29,896 bases of DNA. Source: a virus. The notes under the pieces were generated by a model. The model was not told where the DNA came from. It searched no databases and was given only the letters and a program-made list of their open reading frames with translations. Location of the stretch: positions 1-29,896 of IMG/VR virus record IMGVR_UViG_3300006802_008649; one strand, written 5' to 3'. Below, in pieces: positions 7,109 to 14,306 of this stretch (its first letter is position 1; every line of letters starts with the position of its first letter). The translations under genes were made by a program, and so were the position numbers.

Positions 7109-8533
7109 ATGGCCATCACACGCCCCACCGCCGATCAGCTCACTTTCCGCTCAAACGCCAACGGCGTCCAGAACCTCGACCTCTACCTCGAGGCGGCTGA
7201 GCGCGGCGGGCGTACACTCGGCGACCTACTCTCCGACCTCTTCGACGTATCCGGCCAGTTCGCGAACGACGCCTTCCAGTTCCGCGTCAACTCGAGCACG
7301 CGCCAACTCCAAGTGCGCGTTGGCACCTTCACTGACCCCGAAGATAGCTGGGCCGACCTCGCTGGCATCTTCCGCCCGCAGGGCACGTTTATCGCCAATG
7401 CCGCCTACTCGGTGATGGACATCGTCGGCGACGGCACCGACCTTTGGATGGTCACGAGTGACATCGCCATCAGCGAGATCGCCAACCTCTCCGACTTTCA
7501 GTCCAGCTCGAAGACCTTCAAGATCCTCATCGGCGATGCACAGGGCGCAGCCGCCAGCTACGCCACCCAAGCCGAAGACGCCCGAGACCTCGCCAACACC
7601 TATCAGGGCCAAGCACAGACCTACCGCAACGAGGCGCAGTCTTACGCCTCCGGCACACCCGGCGACGGCACCAGCTCAGCCCTGACCTTGCGCAACGAGG
7701 CTCAGGCCGCCCGCGACAGCATCCTCAACAATGCGTCCTTCAACGCCGTGGCAAACGACCTCAACCTCGGCGCATCGAGCAATATCGTTCAGATCGAGCC
7801 GTACCTCGATGAGATCAACACCATCATCAATGGCGTTGTCAGTGGGTCCAGCCCATCTCGAAACAACATCGACGACATCAACTCGGTCGCTGCAAACATG
7901 CAGAACATCACGACCGTGGTCGGCCTCGACACTCGTATGGCCGACATTCTGACCTTCGAGAGCCAGATCACCACCGTTGGCAACGACCTCGTCGGCAACA
8001 ACTACATCGCCGCCGTGGCGGGCGTTTCTCAAGAGATCACCACCATTGGCACCGACCTCGCGCTCAACGCCGCGAGCGAGATCCGCAAATTCAACGACGG
8101 CCTCTCCGCGACCATCGACGACCTGACCATCAATGGCGTGGCCCGTGGCGCAGTCTACTCGGACAACGCCAACCCCGGCGTGTTCGACCTCGAGGAAGGC
8201 AACAACTTCGTCTTCGACTACGCCGACTGGCCATCACACAATGGCGTCCTCAGCTTCAAGAACGCGCACAACGCCCGTGAGATGCAGCCGTTCACCATCG
8301 CGGTGAGGCAGAACGCGACCTACAACCCGAACCACCCCTCGACGCCCGCCTCATTGGCTTTCGCAGGCTTCGGCGGCGCGGGTTACAACTTCAAATACCC
8401 GAACGGTGTGGCCCCCACTCTGACGACCGCGAACAACAACACCGACATCATCACCATCGGCGGCTACATCCTCAGTCCAGATGCCGTGAACCAGACCGCC
8501 ACCATCATCATCGGACACATGGTCAACGTCTAA
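7109..8533 (+). CDS. Tail fibre protein with anchor domain (copy 2)
   Basis: A 474-residue probable tail fibre. Residues about 22-118 match the N-terminal domain of the protein at 67: LDLYLEAAERGGRTL, SGQF, FQFRV, LQVRVGTFTDP and SWADL. An Ala/Gln-rich coil (about 145-185) follows, then I..V/L repeats (NNIDDINSVAANMQNITTV, about 210-330) that resemble the 'NI..V' fibre stalk repeats of marine phages. A beta-rich C-terminal part (about 340-474, ending IIIGHMVNV) may be the distal head. The start codon directly follows a perfect hairpin, and the stop overlaps the next ATG by one base, so this gene and the cadherin-type adhesin are probably co-translated and may act together. Confidence 0.8.
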   Translation: MAITRPTADQLTFRSNANGVQNLDLYLEAAERGGRTLGDLLSDLFDVSGQFANDAFQFRVNSSTRQLQVRVGTFTDPEDSWADLAGIFRPQGTFIANAAYSVMDIVGDGTDLWMVTSDIAISEIANLSDFQSSSKTFKILIGDAQGAAASYATQAEDARDLANTYQGQAQTYRNEAQSYASGTPGDGTSSALTLRNEAQAARDSILNNASFNAVANDLNLGASSNIVQIEPYLDEINTIINGVVSGSSPSRNNIDDINSVAANMQNITTVVGLDTRMADILTFESQITTVGNDLVGNNYIAAVAGVSQEITTIGTDLALNAASEIRKFNDGLSATIDDLTINGVARGAVYSDNANPGVFDLEEGNNFVFDYADWPSHNGVLSFKNAHNAREMQPFTIAVRQNATYNPNHPSTPASLAFAGFGGAGYNFKYPNGVAPTLTTANNNTDIITIGGYILSPDAVNQTATIIIGHMVNV

Positions 8534-10254
8534 TGGCTGTTTTTAATCTGCCCATCCTGATCCTGTCGGATCGGACGCCGACTGCCATCACCGGCACAAC
8601 CGTTGGCACGACCATCGCCATCGACGAAAACATCGCGACCGGCAGTCTCGTGGCCACCATGACCCACGACGGCACGGCTGCCAGCTTCGCCATCGCTTCC
8701 GGCAATACCAACGGCGACTTCGCTATCAACAACAACGGCGACATCACCGTAGCCAACTCGCCCGACTACGAGACCACGTCCACCTACAGCCTCGGCATCA
8801 CAGCCACCGACGCAATCGGCAATACCAGCGCGCCGTTCACTGTCACGATCAACATCAACGACCTCGACGAAATCCCACCTGCAATCACGTTGGTCAGCCA
8901 GCCTTACACGGCTGTTTTCGAGAGTGACAACAGCCTGACCATCGCCAGCTTCACGGCCACGGACAATGGCAACGATGTGACCAGCTCTCTGACCCTGAGC
9001 GGCACCCCGAACGCGACCAACTTCGCGCTGAGCTACAACTCGAGCACGCAGCAAATGGACCTCGTGACCGCCAGCTCCGGCCTTCTCGGCGGCGGCGTCA
9101 CAGCCGACCAGACGTTTACGCTGACCGTCTCTGTCACCGACGCAGCAGGCAACACCGGCGCTCGGCAGATCTCACTGGTGGTGAAGAACGCTGAGGTGCC
9201 TACGATCACGTCGGGCGCAACGTCGATCACTGTGCAGGAAAACTCGGCTGCGGCTGCCGCTGTGCTCTCAACCTACACAGCTACGGGCACGCTTCCGATC
9301 ACTTGGTCTTTGACAGGGGCCGACAGCAACGACTTCAACATCAATTCGAGCGGCGAGCTGACGTTTTCGTCTCCGGCTGACTATGAGACGCAAACTTCCC
9401 ACGCCATCAACGCCGTGGCCACGAACCAGTTCGGCTCTGATGCCCGCGCCGTCAGTGTTTCAGTAACGAACGATCCGACTGACGACCCGAATTGGTGGAC
9501 GATCAGCCTTGATACAACGCAGGACGACGACCCTGCGCCGGGGAGGTTTGCGGTCATCGGGACAACAGCGTTCTGGGCCGAAGACACCTTGTCTAGCGGA
9601 AACGGCGACTTTCAAATTCACAAAGCGACGCTCAGTGGTAACGGCGCGCAGACGGCGACCTACAGCAGCAACACCATTGCGACCATAACAAACAATAACC
9701 GAACGAGCTGGAACAGCCCCAAGGCCATGGTTAACCGCAATGGAGTTTTGTTCCTCTCTTTAGAATACCAGTCAAACAATCAATACACGGCATTCGTAAA
9801 CACCTCCAGTCTCAGCTTGTCGTCTACTGGCGCGGTCAGCGCGTCAGCCAGCCATGGCAATGGAAATTATGCTGCTATCGGCAGCACCATGTATGGCACC
9901 GATAACACAAACAACGGCGTCGATTTTTACAACGCCGGGAGCGATGGCCGCAGTGCAGGGACACTGGCAGGGTCCGCAAGCGTCAGCCCGCGCCCAACTG
10001 GCGGCGGCGCAACTCTCGGTTCGAAATTCTACTTCATTGAAGACGGCAACACGCAAAAGCTGACGGTGTTCAACACCAGCAACTTTTCGCACAGCGGACA
10101 ACTGACGCTCAATAATTGGCCCGGCACGCTTACATCCCGACACAACATCGGCGTCGGCACGGATGGCACAAGCCTGTACGTCGCGCGGTCGAGCAGCAAC
10201 CGCCAGACTTTAGAGATTGCCAAGTATGACACCAATGGCAACCCCGCCCCATAA
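8533..10254 (+). CDS. Cadherin-repeat tail adhesin with beta-rich C-terminus
   Basis: A 573-residue protein. Residues about 28-112 have the cadherin pattern: DENIATGSLVATM, FAIASGNTNGDFAINNNG, PDYETTSTYSL, TATDAIG and a closing NDLDE. A second, degenerate copy spans about 115-217 and a third about 222-314 (QEN, FNINSSGEL, ADYE at 282-285, AVATN, VSVTND). Cadherin domains bind calcium and promote adhesion; acidic residues at the D.D and DYE sites are present. The last 255 residues contain repeated short beta motifs (VIGTTAFWAED, AIGSTMYGTD, TLGSKFYFIED, GVGTDGTSLYVA), suggesting a beta-propeller. It starts on the stop of the fibre gene (TAATG). No signal peptide is needed for a virion protein. 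Probably a receptor-binding subunit. Confidence 0.72.
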   Translation: MAVFNLPILILSDRTPTAITGTTVGTTIAIDENIATGSLVATMTHDGTAASFAIASGNTNGDFAINNNGDITVANSPDYETTSTYSLGITATDAIGNTSAPFTVTININDLDEIPPAITLVSQPYTAVFESDNSLTIASFTATDNGNDVTSSLTLSGTPNATNFALSYNSSTQQMDLVTASSGLLGGGVTADQTFTLTVSVTDAAGNTGARQISLVVKNAEVPTITSGATSITVQENSAAAAAVLSTYTATGTLPITWSLTGADSNDFNINSSGELTFSSPADYETQTSHAINAVATNQFGSDARAVSVSVTNDPTDDPNWWTISLDTTQDDDPAPGRFAVIGTTAFWAEDTLSSGNGDFQIHKATLSGNGAQTATYSSNTIATITNNNRTSWNSPKAMVNRNGVLFLSLEYQSNNQYTAFVNTSSLSLSSTGAVSASASHGNGNYAAIGSTMYGTDNTNNGVDFYNAGSDGRSAGTLAGSASVSPRPTGGGATLGSKFYFIEDGNTQKLTVFNTSNFSHSGQLTLNNWPGTLTSRHNIGVGTDGTSLYVARSSSNRQTLEIAKYDTNGNPAP

Positions 10255-10261
10255 GGACGAC
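10255..10261 (+). repeat. GGACGAC gap element, copy 3 (before XhlA-like gene)
   Basis: GGACGAC directly follows the TAA of the cadherin-type adhesin gene, in a 58-base gap. One of six copies at stop codons. Function unknown. Confidence 0.55.
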
Positions 10262-10281
10262 CACCCCAGCGTGCTCCGTTA

Positions 10282-10320
10282 ATGTCCATGCACTAGCCCA
10301 CAGGAGCCACCCATGGACAT
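10282..10320 (+). promoter_or_regulatory. Hairpin with ribosome binding site in loop and start codon in stem
   Basis: ATGTCCATG (10282-10290) pairs perfectly with CATGGACAT (10312-10320), a nine-base-pair stem. The 21-base loop contains AGGAG (10302-10306), and the ATG at 10313 is inside the 3' arm. In mRNA this would hide the start codon of the XhlA-like gene until opened, which suits a timed lysis gene. Structure inferred from sequence only. Confidence 0.6.
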
Positions 10321-10579
10321 CGAAAACCGCGTCGCCACCATCGAGGTGGAGAATAAAGAGATCCGACGCGAGCTTCAGGAATTGAAAGCGGACCACGACG
10401 ACCTTCGCAAGATGGCCGTGGAGATTGCGACCATAAAGAAGGACATCGAGTTCATCCGCGACGGTCAGAGCCGCATGAACAACAACATAAACCGCGTCGT
10501 AGGCGCAGTTGGCTTCGCAATCGTCGCTCAGATCATGGCCTTCCTCCTCAACGGTGGCGCAGCCACCTTCATGCGGTGA
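10313..10579 (+). CDS. XhlA-like coiled-coil membrane protein (lysis accessory)
   Basis: An 88-residue protein: a charged helix with coiled-coil spacing (about 1-58; NRVATIEVENKEIRREL, IATIKKDIEFI) followed by one hydrophobic segment (about 62-79, VVGAVGFAIVAQIMAFLL). This layout matches the XhlA (haemolysin/holin-associated) type encoded beside endolysins. It lies directly upstream of the amidase gene. It may help the holin or tether the lysis complex to the inner membrane; a spanin-like role is less likely since no lipobox or signal sequence is visible. AGGAG lies six bases before the ATG, in the loop of a hairpin. Confidence 0.72.
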   Translation: MDIENRVATIEVENKEIRRELQELKADHDDLRKMAVEIATIKKDIEFIRDGQSRMNNNINRVVGAVGFAIVAQIMAFLLNGGAATFMR

Positions 10580-10584
10580 TCCCC

Positions 10585-11328
10585 ATGCCTCAAACAGTCA
10601 CTATACCCGCGTTCCAGTTCACCCGCCCACGCCGCTCCGTCAGCCGCGTGTTCATCCACTGCACCGCCAGCTCGCGTCCAGAGCACGACGACATCGAAGT
10701 GATCCGCGAGTGGCACCTCGACCGTGGCTTCGCCGATGTCGGGTATCACGCGATGATACACGAGGACGGCGGCATCAGTTGGGGTCGTAGCCTCGAGAAG
10801 ATCCCTGCCGCACAGAAGGGCCACAACGATGGCTCCATCGCCATTGCCCTCCACGGTGGACAGGACGGCGCGAACGACTTCTCGCCCGAGCAGTACCAAG
10901 CCCTACTCAGCCTGTGCGAAGCCATCGACGACCAGTATGAGGACATCACCTTCCATGGCCACTGCGAGGTGGCCAACAAGGCATGTCCCGTCATCGACTA
11001 CCGCACGCTCCTCAACCTTGGTCCCAAGGGCCACATGCTGCGCGTCCGGCCTCAACTCGCCGACAGCCGCACCATCCGCACGGGCCGCGCTGGCATGGCC
11101 ACCTCCACTGTTGGCGCTGTTGGCCTGTCCGCTGCGACTGCGCTCGAGGTCGTGGACAATGCCCGTGAGACCGCATCCGAGGTGGGCGAGCACGCAAACT
11201 GGCTCGTCAGCCAACCCTTCTACGTCTGGCTCATCTTTGGCGCGATCATCCTGTTTGCCGCGCACACTCTGTACTTCAGCCGGATGAACTTCTTCCGCAA
11301 ACAGGACCACGACAAAGGTTACAAGTAA
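10585..11328 (+). CDS. Endolysin: N-acetylmuramoyl-L-alanine amidase (T7 lysozyme type) with C-terminal membrane segment
   Basis: A 247-residue enzyme that cuts the amide bond between N-acetylmuramic acid and L-alanine in peptidoglycan at lysis. Numbered from this start, the zinc ligands of T7 lysozyme are all present: H25 (VFIHCTAS), H126 (GHCEVANKACP) and C134. The catalytic Tyr (Y54, in DVGYH) and Lys (K132) are also kept. The amidase domain covers about 1-145. Unlike T7 lysozyme (about 150 residues), about 100 residues follow, with a hydrophobic segment at about 210-231 (FYVWLIFGAIILFAAHTLYF) and a basic tail. I prefer ATG 10585, preceded by GGTGA; GTG at 10576, overlapping the upstream stop, is an alternative. 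T7 lysozyme also inhibits the phage RNA polymerase; whether this one does is unknown. Confidence 0.9.
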   Translation: MPQTVTIPAFQFTRPRRSVSRVFIHCTASSRPEHDDIEVIREWHLDRGFADVGYHAMIHEDGGISWGRSLEKIPAAQKGHNDGSIAIALHGGQDGANDFSPEQYQALLSLCEAIDDQYEDITFHGHCEVANKACPVIDYRTLLNLGPKGHMLRVRPQLADSRTIRTGRAGMATSTVGAVGLSAATALEVVDNARETASEVGEHANWLVSQPFYVWLIFGAIILFAAHTLYFSRMNFFRKQDHDKGYK

Positions 11329-11607
11329 TTGAACTCTCGAGAAGCCACGGAGCTGGTTAAGGCGCTCGAAGAACTACGCGACAGCCAAGGATGGAAAGAC
11401 CTCACTCGGATCATGAGGTCCGAGGCTGTCGAGGCCGCGCTCAAGCTCGGCGACAACCCGAACATGACGGCAAACCAAATGCATTTTTGCCGTGGAGCAA
11501 TCGCCTCAACTAAGGCGCTGCTCAATCTCCCGGATGCTCGCATCCAACAACTTCACAACGAACTGGCCCTCATGGACGCTACGGCCTCCGCTCAATCGTC
11601 TCGCTAA
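11329..11607 (+). CDS. Small conserved-style phage protein upstream of scaffold, function unknown
   Basis: A 92-residue, mainly helical, hydrophilic protein with a TTG start directly after the amidase stop; AAAGG lies about ten bases upstream. Features are GWKDLTRIM, then a RGAIASTKALLNLPD segment near residues 55-70. The layout 'short helix, GW, long helix, RG.I...ALL.LP' is common in small phage proteins encoded next to head genes, whose function is not known to me. The position before the scaffold gene suggests a role in head assembly. An ATG in this frame first occurs well inside the gene, at Met29, so TTG is the best start. Confidence 0.65.
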   Translation: MNSREATELVKALEELRDSQGWKDLTRIMRSEAVEAALKLGDNPNMTANQMHFCRGAIASTKALLNLPDARIQQLHNELALMDATASAQSSR

Positions 11608-11626
11608 GGCCGGACAAGGAAAAACA

Positions 11627-12634
11627 ATGGCTAACGACATCGACCGGCTCGCCCAGATGGGCGGCCTCCCCGCACCAGAGCAACCCGCTCCAACTCCAAC
11701 CGACACCCGCGAAGCTATTGAAGCTGCTGCTGCCCCAAACACCGAGGCAGACAAGGCCCAAGAGCCCGCCGCTGAACCCAGCGAGAACGAACAGATCTCG
11801 AAGATGTTCAGCATCAAGACCTCCTCTGGCAAAGAACGCCAACTCACCGAGGAGCAGATCGCCTCAACGCTGGACCGTTACCGCGATCTCAACTTCCGCA
11901 ACATGCAGAACAAGCCGATCCTCTCAGCCGCAGAACAACTGATGGCTGAGCGAGGCATGACCCCCGAGCAGATCGGCGAGGCCATGATGGCCGTGGCCAA
12001 GGCTCAGGACCGCAACCCTGAGATGGGCCAGCAGTCTCAAGCGCCAAACCAACCCGGCCAAACCGAGAACCCGACCGCCGCCAACAGCCAGATCAGCGAC
12101 GATATGCTGAAGCGCTGGGAGGAAGAGAACTCGGCCAGCCTGCCACCCGGCTACTCGGACATGCTCCGCAACCAATCGAACATGGCTGCGCAATTTGGCC
12201 AGATGAACGAGATACTTCCGCAGATCCTTCAGGCTGCACAGGGCGTCACGCAGGCAGCTCAGCGCACTGGTCAGAACCAGAACGCTGATCAAGCGCAGTT
12301 GATGAACCAGCAGCTCGCCATGAACCTCGACCGTGCTCAGAAGGAAGCCAACCTTCCTGACGACGCGGCCAACGACTTCATGACGTTCATCACCGAGCGG
12401 GACCACCTACTCGAAGAGCTCGTGGACCCCGATCTCGCTGTTCGGCTCGCCAAGGACTACGCGGCGATCCGCAACCAGCCAGAGATGGAGCAGCTTCGCC
12501 GCGCGAACCAGCGCCGCCAAGCCTTCACTGGCTCCATGGGTGGCGTGGCCACGTCCACTCCAGCCGAGCCACAGGCTCCCTCGACCATGGACAGCATGAT
12601 CGACCAAGCGATGTCCAACCGCTTCGGCCAATAG
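11627..12634 (+). CDS. Capsid assembly scaffolding protein
   Basis: A 335-residue acidic, Gln/Met/Ala/Asn-rich, largely helical protein located directly upstream of the major capsid gene, the usual scaffold position. Residues about 15-55 are Pro/Ala/Glu-rich and disordered. About 57-85 hold ISKMFSIKTSSGKERQLT and a YRDLNFRNM segment, then long amphipathic helices with Gln-rich coils (about 185-235). The C-terminus (SMIDQAMSNRF) is a short helix, suitable for contact with the capsid protein. Scaffolds guide procapsid assembly and are then released or degraded. I chose ATG 11627, preceded by AGGA at a good distance; the same frame is open further upstream, but that part overlaps the previous gene. 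Confidence 0.78.
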   Translation: MANDIDRLAQMGGLPAPEQPAPTPTDTREAIEAAAAPNTEADKAQEPAAEPSENEQISKMFSIKTSSGKERQLTEEQIASTLDRYRDLNFRNMQNKPILSAAEQLMAERGMTPEQIGEAMMAVAKAQDRNPEMGQQSQAPNQPGQTENPTAANSQISDDMLKRWEEENSASLPPGYSDMLRNQSNMAAQFGQMNEILPQILQAAQGVTQAAQRTGQNQNADQAQLMNQQLAMNLDRAQKEANLPDDAANDFMTFITERDHLLEELVDPDLAVRLAKDYAAIRNQPEMEQLRRANQRRQAFTGSMGGVATSTPAEPQAPSTMDSMIDQAMSNRFGQ

Positions 12635-12641
12635 GGACGAC
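12634..12641 (+). repeat. GGGACGAC gap element, copy 4 (before capsid gene)
   Basis: GGGACGAC overlaps the last base of the scaffold stop codon (TAG) and opens the 150-base gap before the capsid gene, the longest gap in the window. One of six copies. Confidence 0.55.
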
Positions 12642-12645
12642 AACC

Positions 12646-12678
12646 AGTGCGGGCGTATGATTTAGATGCGCCCGTACT
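12646..12678 (+). promoter_or_regulatory. Long hairpin between scaffold and capsid genes
   Basis: Positions 12646-12658 pair with 12666-12678: ten base pairs from AGTGCGGGCG/CGCCCGTACT (one G-T wobble), then T-G, A-T and T-A, with a seven-base loop GATTTAG. No T-run follows, so this is not a standard intrinsic terminator. It may mark an RNA processing site, stabilise the capsid mRNA 5' end, or be an operator. Confidence 0.6.
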
Positions 12679-12784
12679 GCAATTCCCGGCGCTACGGCCC
12701 CATCAGGTAAGGCAGGACTACCCTCGAGACGGACAATCCTCGAGCCGATCCAAAACGTAACAGCCTTAACTAATGGAGTTTATC
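12679..12784 (+). other. Capsid gene leader region
   Basis: A non-coding stretch before the capsid gene. It contains two CCTCGAG copies (12722-12728 and 12738-12744) at 16-base spacing, which can also pair through their CTCGAG cores, and an AT-richer stretch (about 12750-12775) leading to GGAG at 12775-12778. A late promoter would be expected in this gap, but I cannot recognise a convincing host -35/-10 pair or a known phage promoter. Confidence 0.4.
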
Positions 12785-13975
12785 ATGGCTGCAATTCAAG
12801 GCATGCGCGGGACCGGCGAGTTCGGAACCGACTTCCGCCCGAAAAACTACCGGGAGCTTTACACCCTCCTCGAGCCCAACGGAAACGCGCCCCTGAACGC
12901 AATGCTTGCAATGGGTTCGTCTTCCTCAACCAATGATCCTGAGTACAAGAACTTTCGCGATGCTCTGCCCGAGCGTCGTGTGACGGTTGCAAGCGGGATC
13001 GCTTCTGCTTCCGCAAACGACACTGAGTTTGTAATCTCCGGTGACGACGCCAAGTTTGTCGTCGCAGGGACCATCCTCATTTCGTCGGAAACCGGCGAGG
13101 TCATGCGTGTTGGTGCTGCTGCTGTAAGCGGCGCAGACATGTCTCTGACTAATGTTACTCGTAACATTGGCTCGACCGGCCTGACCACCGTGGATGGCAA
13201 GGAACTCTTCATCGCGGGCTACGCCGCGACTGAAGGCGACACTACCCCGACCCCAATATCGTTCGACGCGACTGTCGCAACGAACTACACGCAAATCTTC
13301 CGTACCGCATTCAGCGTGACTAACACTCTGAACGCGACTTACCTCCGTACCGGTAATAAGGAAGACGAGCAGCGCACCAAGGCGTTGAAGCTCCACATGA
13401 GCGACATCGAGCGCGCCATGATCTTCGGCAAAAAGTCCGAAACCAATGGCTCGACTTCTCAGCCTATGCGCACCACTGGCGGTCTGCTCGAAGCAATCTC
13501 CACCGTGAAAGACGGCACCGTAGATTACTCCAATGGCGTAATCACCGAGGCCGACTTTGACCTGCTGCTGATTGAAGAAATCTTCAAGTACGGCTCCAAC
13601 CAGAAGATCGCGTTTGTCGGTCCTCGCGTTGCGAACCACCTTCAGCAGATCGGTAAGAACCGCTTCCAGCCAACTCAGGTGCAGGGCACTTACGGCGTCA
13701 ACGTAACTCGTTACCAGACGTTCGCAGGGGACTTGCTTGTTCACCTCCACCCTCAGTTCCGGCAGTTGACCCACATGCGCGACAGCATGCTGGTCGTTGA
13801 CTTCCCAGACCTCGAGTACCGCTACCTTGACGGTCGTGACACTCAGCTTCTGGAAAACCGCCAGAACAACGACGAAGACCTCGTGAAGCACGAGTACCTG
13901 TCGGAGTGTGGCCTCGAGCTGAAGCAGGATCTGACCCACGCCTACATCAAAAACTGGTCGGCCATCTCCGCGTAA
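12785..13975 (+). CDS. Major capsid protein (SU10/DUF5309-like, HK97 fold)
   Basis: A 396-residue protein directly after the scaffold gene. Motifs suggest the major capsid family typified by phage SU10: LEPNGNAPLNAMLAMG (about 24-39), DPEYKNFRDALPERR, the SDIERAMIFGKKSE segment with a following RTTGGL, IAFVGPRV, and a C-terminal part with YRYLDGRDTQLLENRQ and a NDEDLVKHEYLSECGLEL run. It forms the icosahedral shell. I chose ATG 12785 (MAAIQGM) because GGAG lies six bases upstream; an in-frame ATG at 12773 would put that site inside the gene. Codons such as GTT, ACT, GCT and CGT are more frequent than in the fibre genes, as often seen in very highly expressed genes. A strong terminator follows. 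Confidence 0.88.
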   Translation: MAAIQGMRGTGEFGTDFRPKNYRELYTLLEPNGNAPLNAMLAMGSSSSTNDPEYKNFRDALPERRVTVASGIASASANDTEFVISGDDAKFVVAGTILISSETGEVMRVGAAAVSGADMSLTNVTRNIGSTGLTTVDGKELFIAGYAATEGDTTPTPISFDATVATNYTQIFRTAFSVTNTLNATYLRTGNKEDEQRTKALKLHMSDIERAMIFGKKSETNGSTSQPMRTTGGLLEAISTVKDGTVDYSNGVITEADFDLLLIEEIFKYGSNQKIAFVGPRVANHLQQIGKNRFQPTQVQGTYGVNVTRYQTFAGDLLVHLHPQFRQLTHMRDSMLVVDFPDLEYRYLDGRDTQLLENRQNNDEDLVKHEYLSECGLELKQDLTHAYIKNWSAISA

Positions 13976-13978
13976 GCG

Positions 13979-13992
13979 GGGACGACACGTCC
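13979..13992 (+). promoter_or_regulatory. GGGACGAC gap element, copy 5 (after capsid gene)
   Basis: GGGACGAC (13979-13986) lies four bases after the capsid stop. Here GGACG (13980-13984) can pair with CGTCC (13988-13992) around a three-base loop, as in copy 2. It lies about 25 bases before the intrinsic terminator. Confidence 0.55.
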
Positions 13993-14010
13993 ACTCGCCG
14001 AATGGCAGAA

Positions 14011-14041
14011 AGGGGGCTGATGTAACAGCCCCCTTTTTTTT
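14011..14041 (+). terminator. Strong intrinsic terminator after the capsid gene
   Basis: GGGGGCTG (14012-14019) pairs with CAGCCCCC (14026-14033) around a six-base loop, followed by eight T residues (14034-14041); the flanking A residues extend the stem. This is a textbook Rho-independent terminator. The next gene starts only 13 bases later, so downstream genes depend on readthrough or on a promoter upstream. Confidence 0.93.
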
Positions 14042-14054
14042 GTTGGGAATTAAC

Positions 14055-14306
14055 ATGTCCGAAAAAGCAACCAGCCGCGCGATGAAGGTTAAGGCTCCGA
14101 CTGCCGAGCCTAAGCCAGCGCCAAAGCCAGCAGCCCCTGTGATCTTTGAGAGCCGTGGCGACGAAACCCACGAAATCGTCATCATGGGCCTACGATCTGG
14201 TCGTGTAGACCAAACTCGTCTGCAATGGACTGTTCCCGCCGCAGACGCCGACCGCTTCGCCAAGCACCACCATGTCGTGACTGGCCGAGTAGTCCGCCGT
14301 GGCTAA
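14055..14306 (+). CDS. Small head-tail region protein, function unknown
   Basis: An 83-residue protein: a basic N-terminus, a Pro/Ala/Lys tract (about 14-29), and a beta-rich part (VIFESRGDETHEIVIMG, LQWTVPAADADRF) ending in a basic tail VVTGRVVRRG. ATG 14055 is preceded by GGGA. The same frame extends 15 bases upstream to 14040, which lies in the terminator T-run and is unlikely to be used. It overlaps the next gene by eight bases. Small proteins in this place may be head completion or decoration proteins, but I do not recognise it. Confidence 0.7.
   Translation: MSEKATSRAMKVKAPTAEPKPAPKPAAPVIFESRGDETHEIVIMGLRSGRVDQTRLQWTVPAADADRFAKHHHVVTGRVVRRG

Noticed and set aside
12773-12784. Upstream ATG for the capsid gene.
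   Set aside because: Using it would place the GGAG ribosome binding site inside the gene; the ATG at 12785 has ideal spacing.
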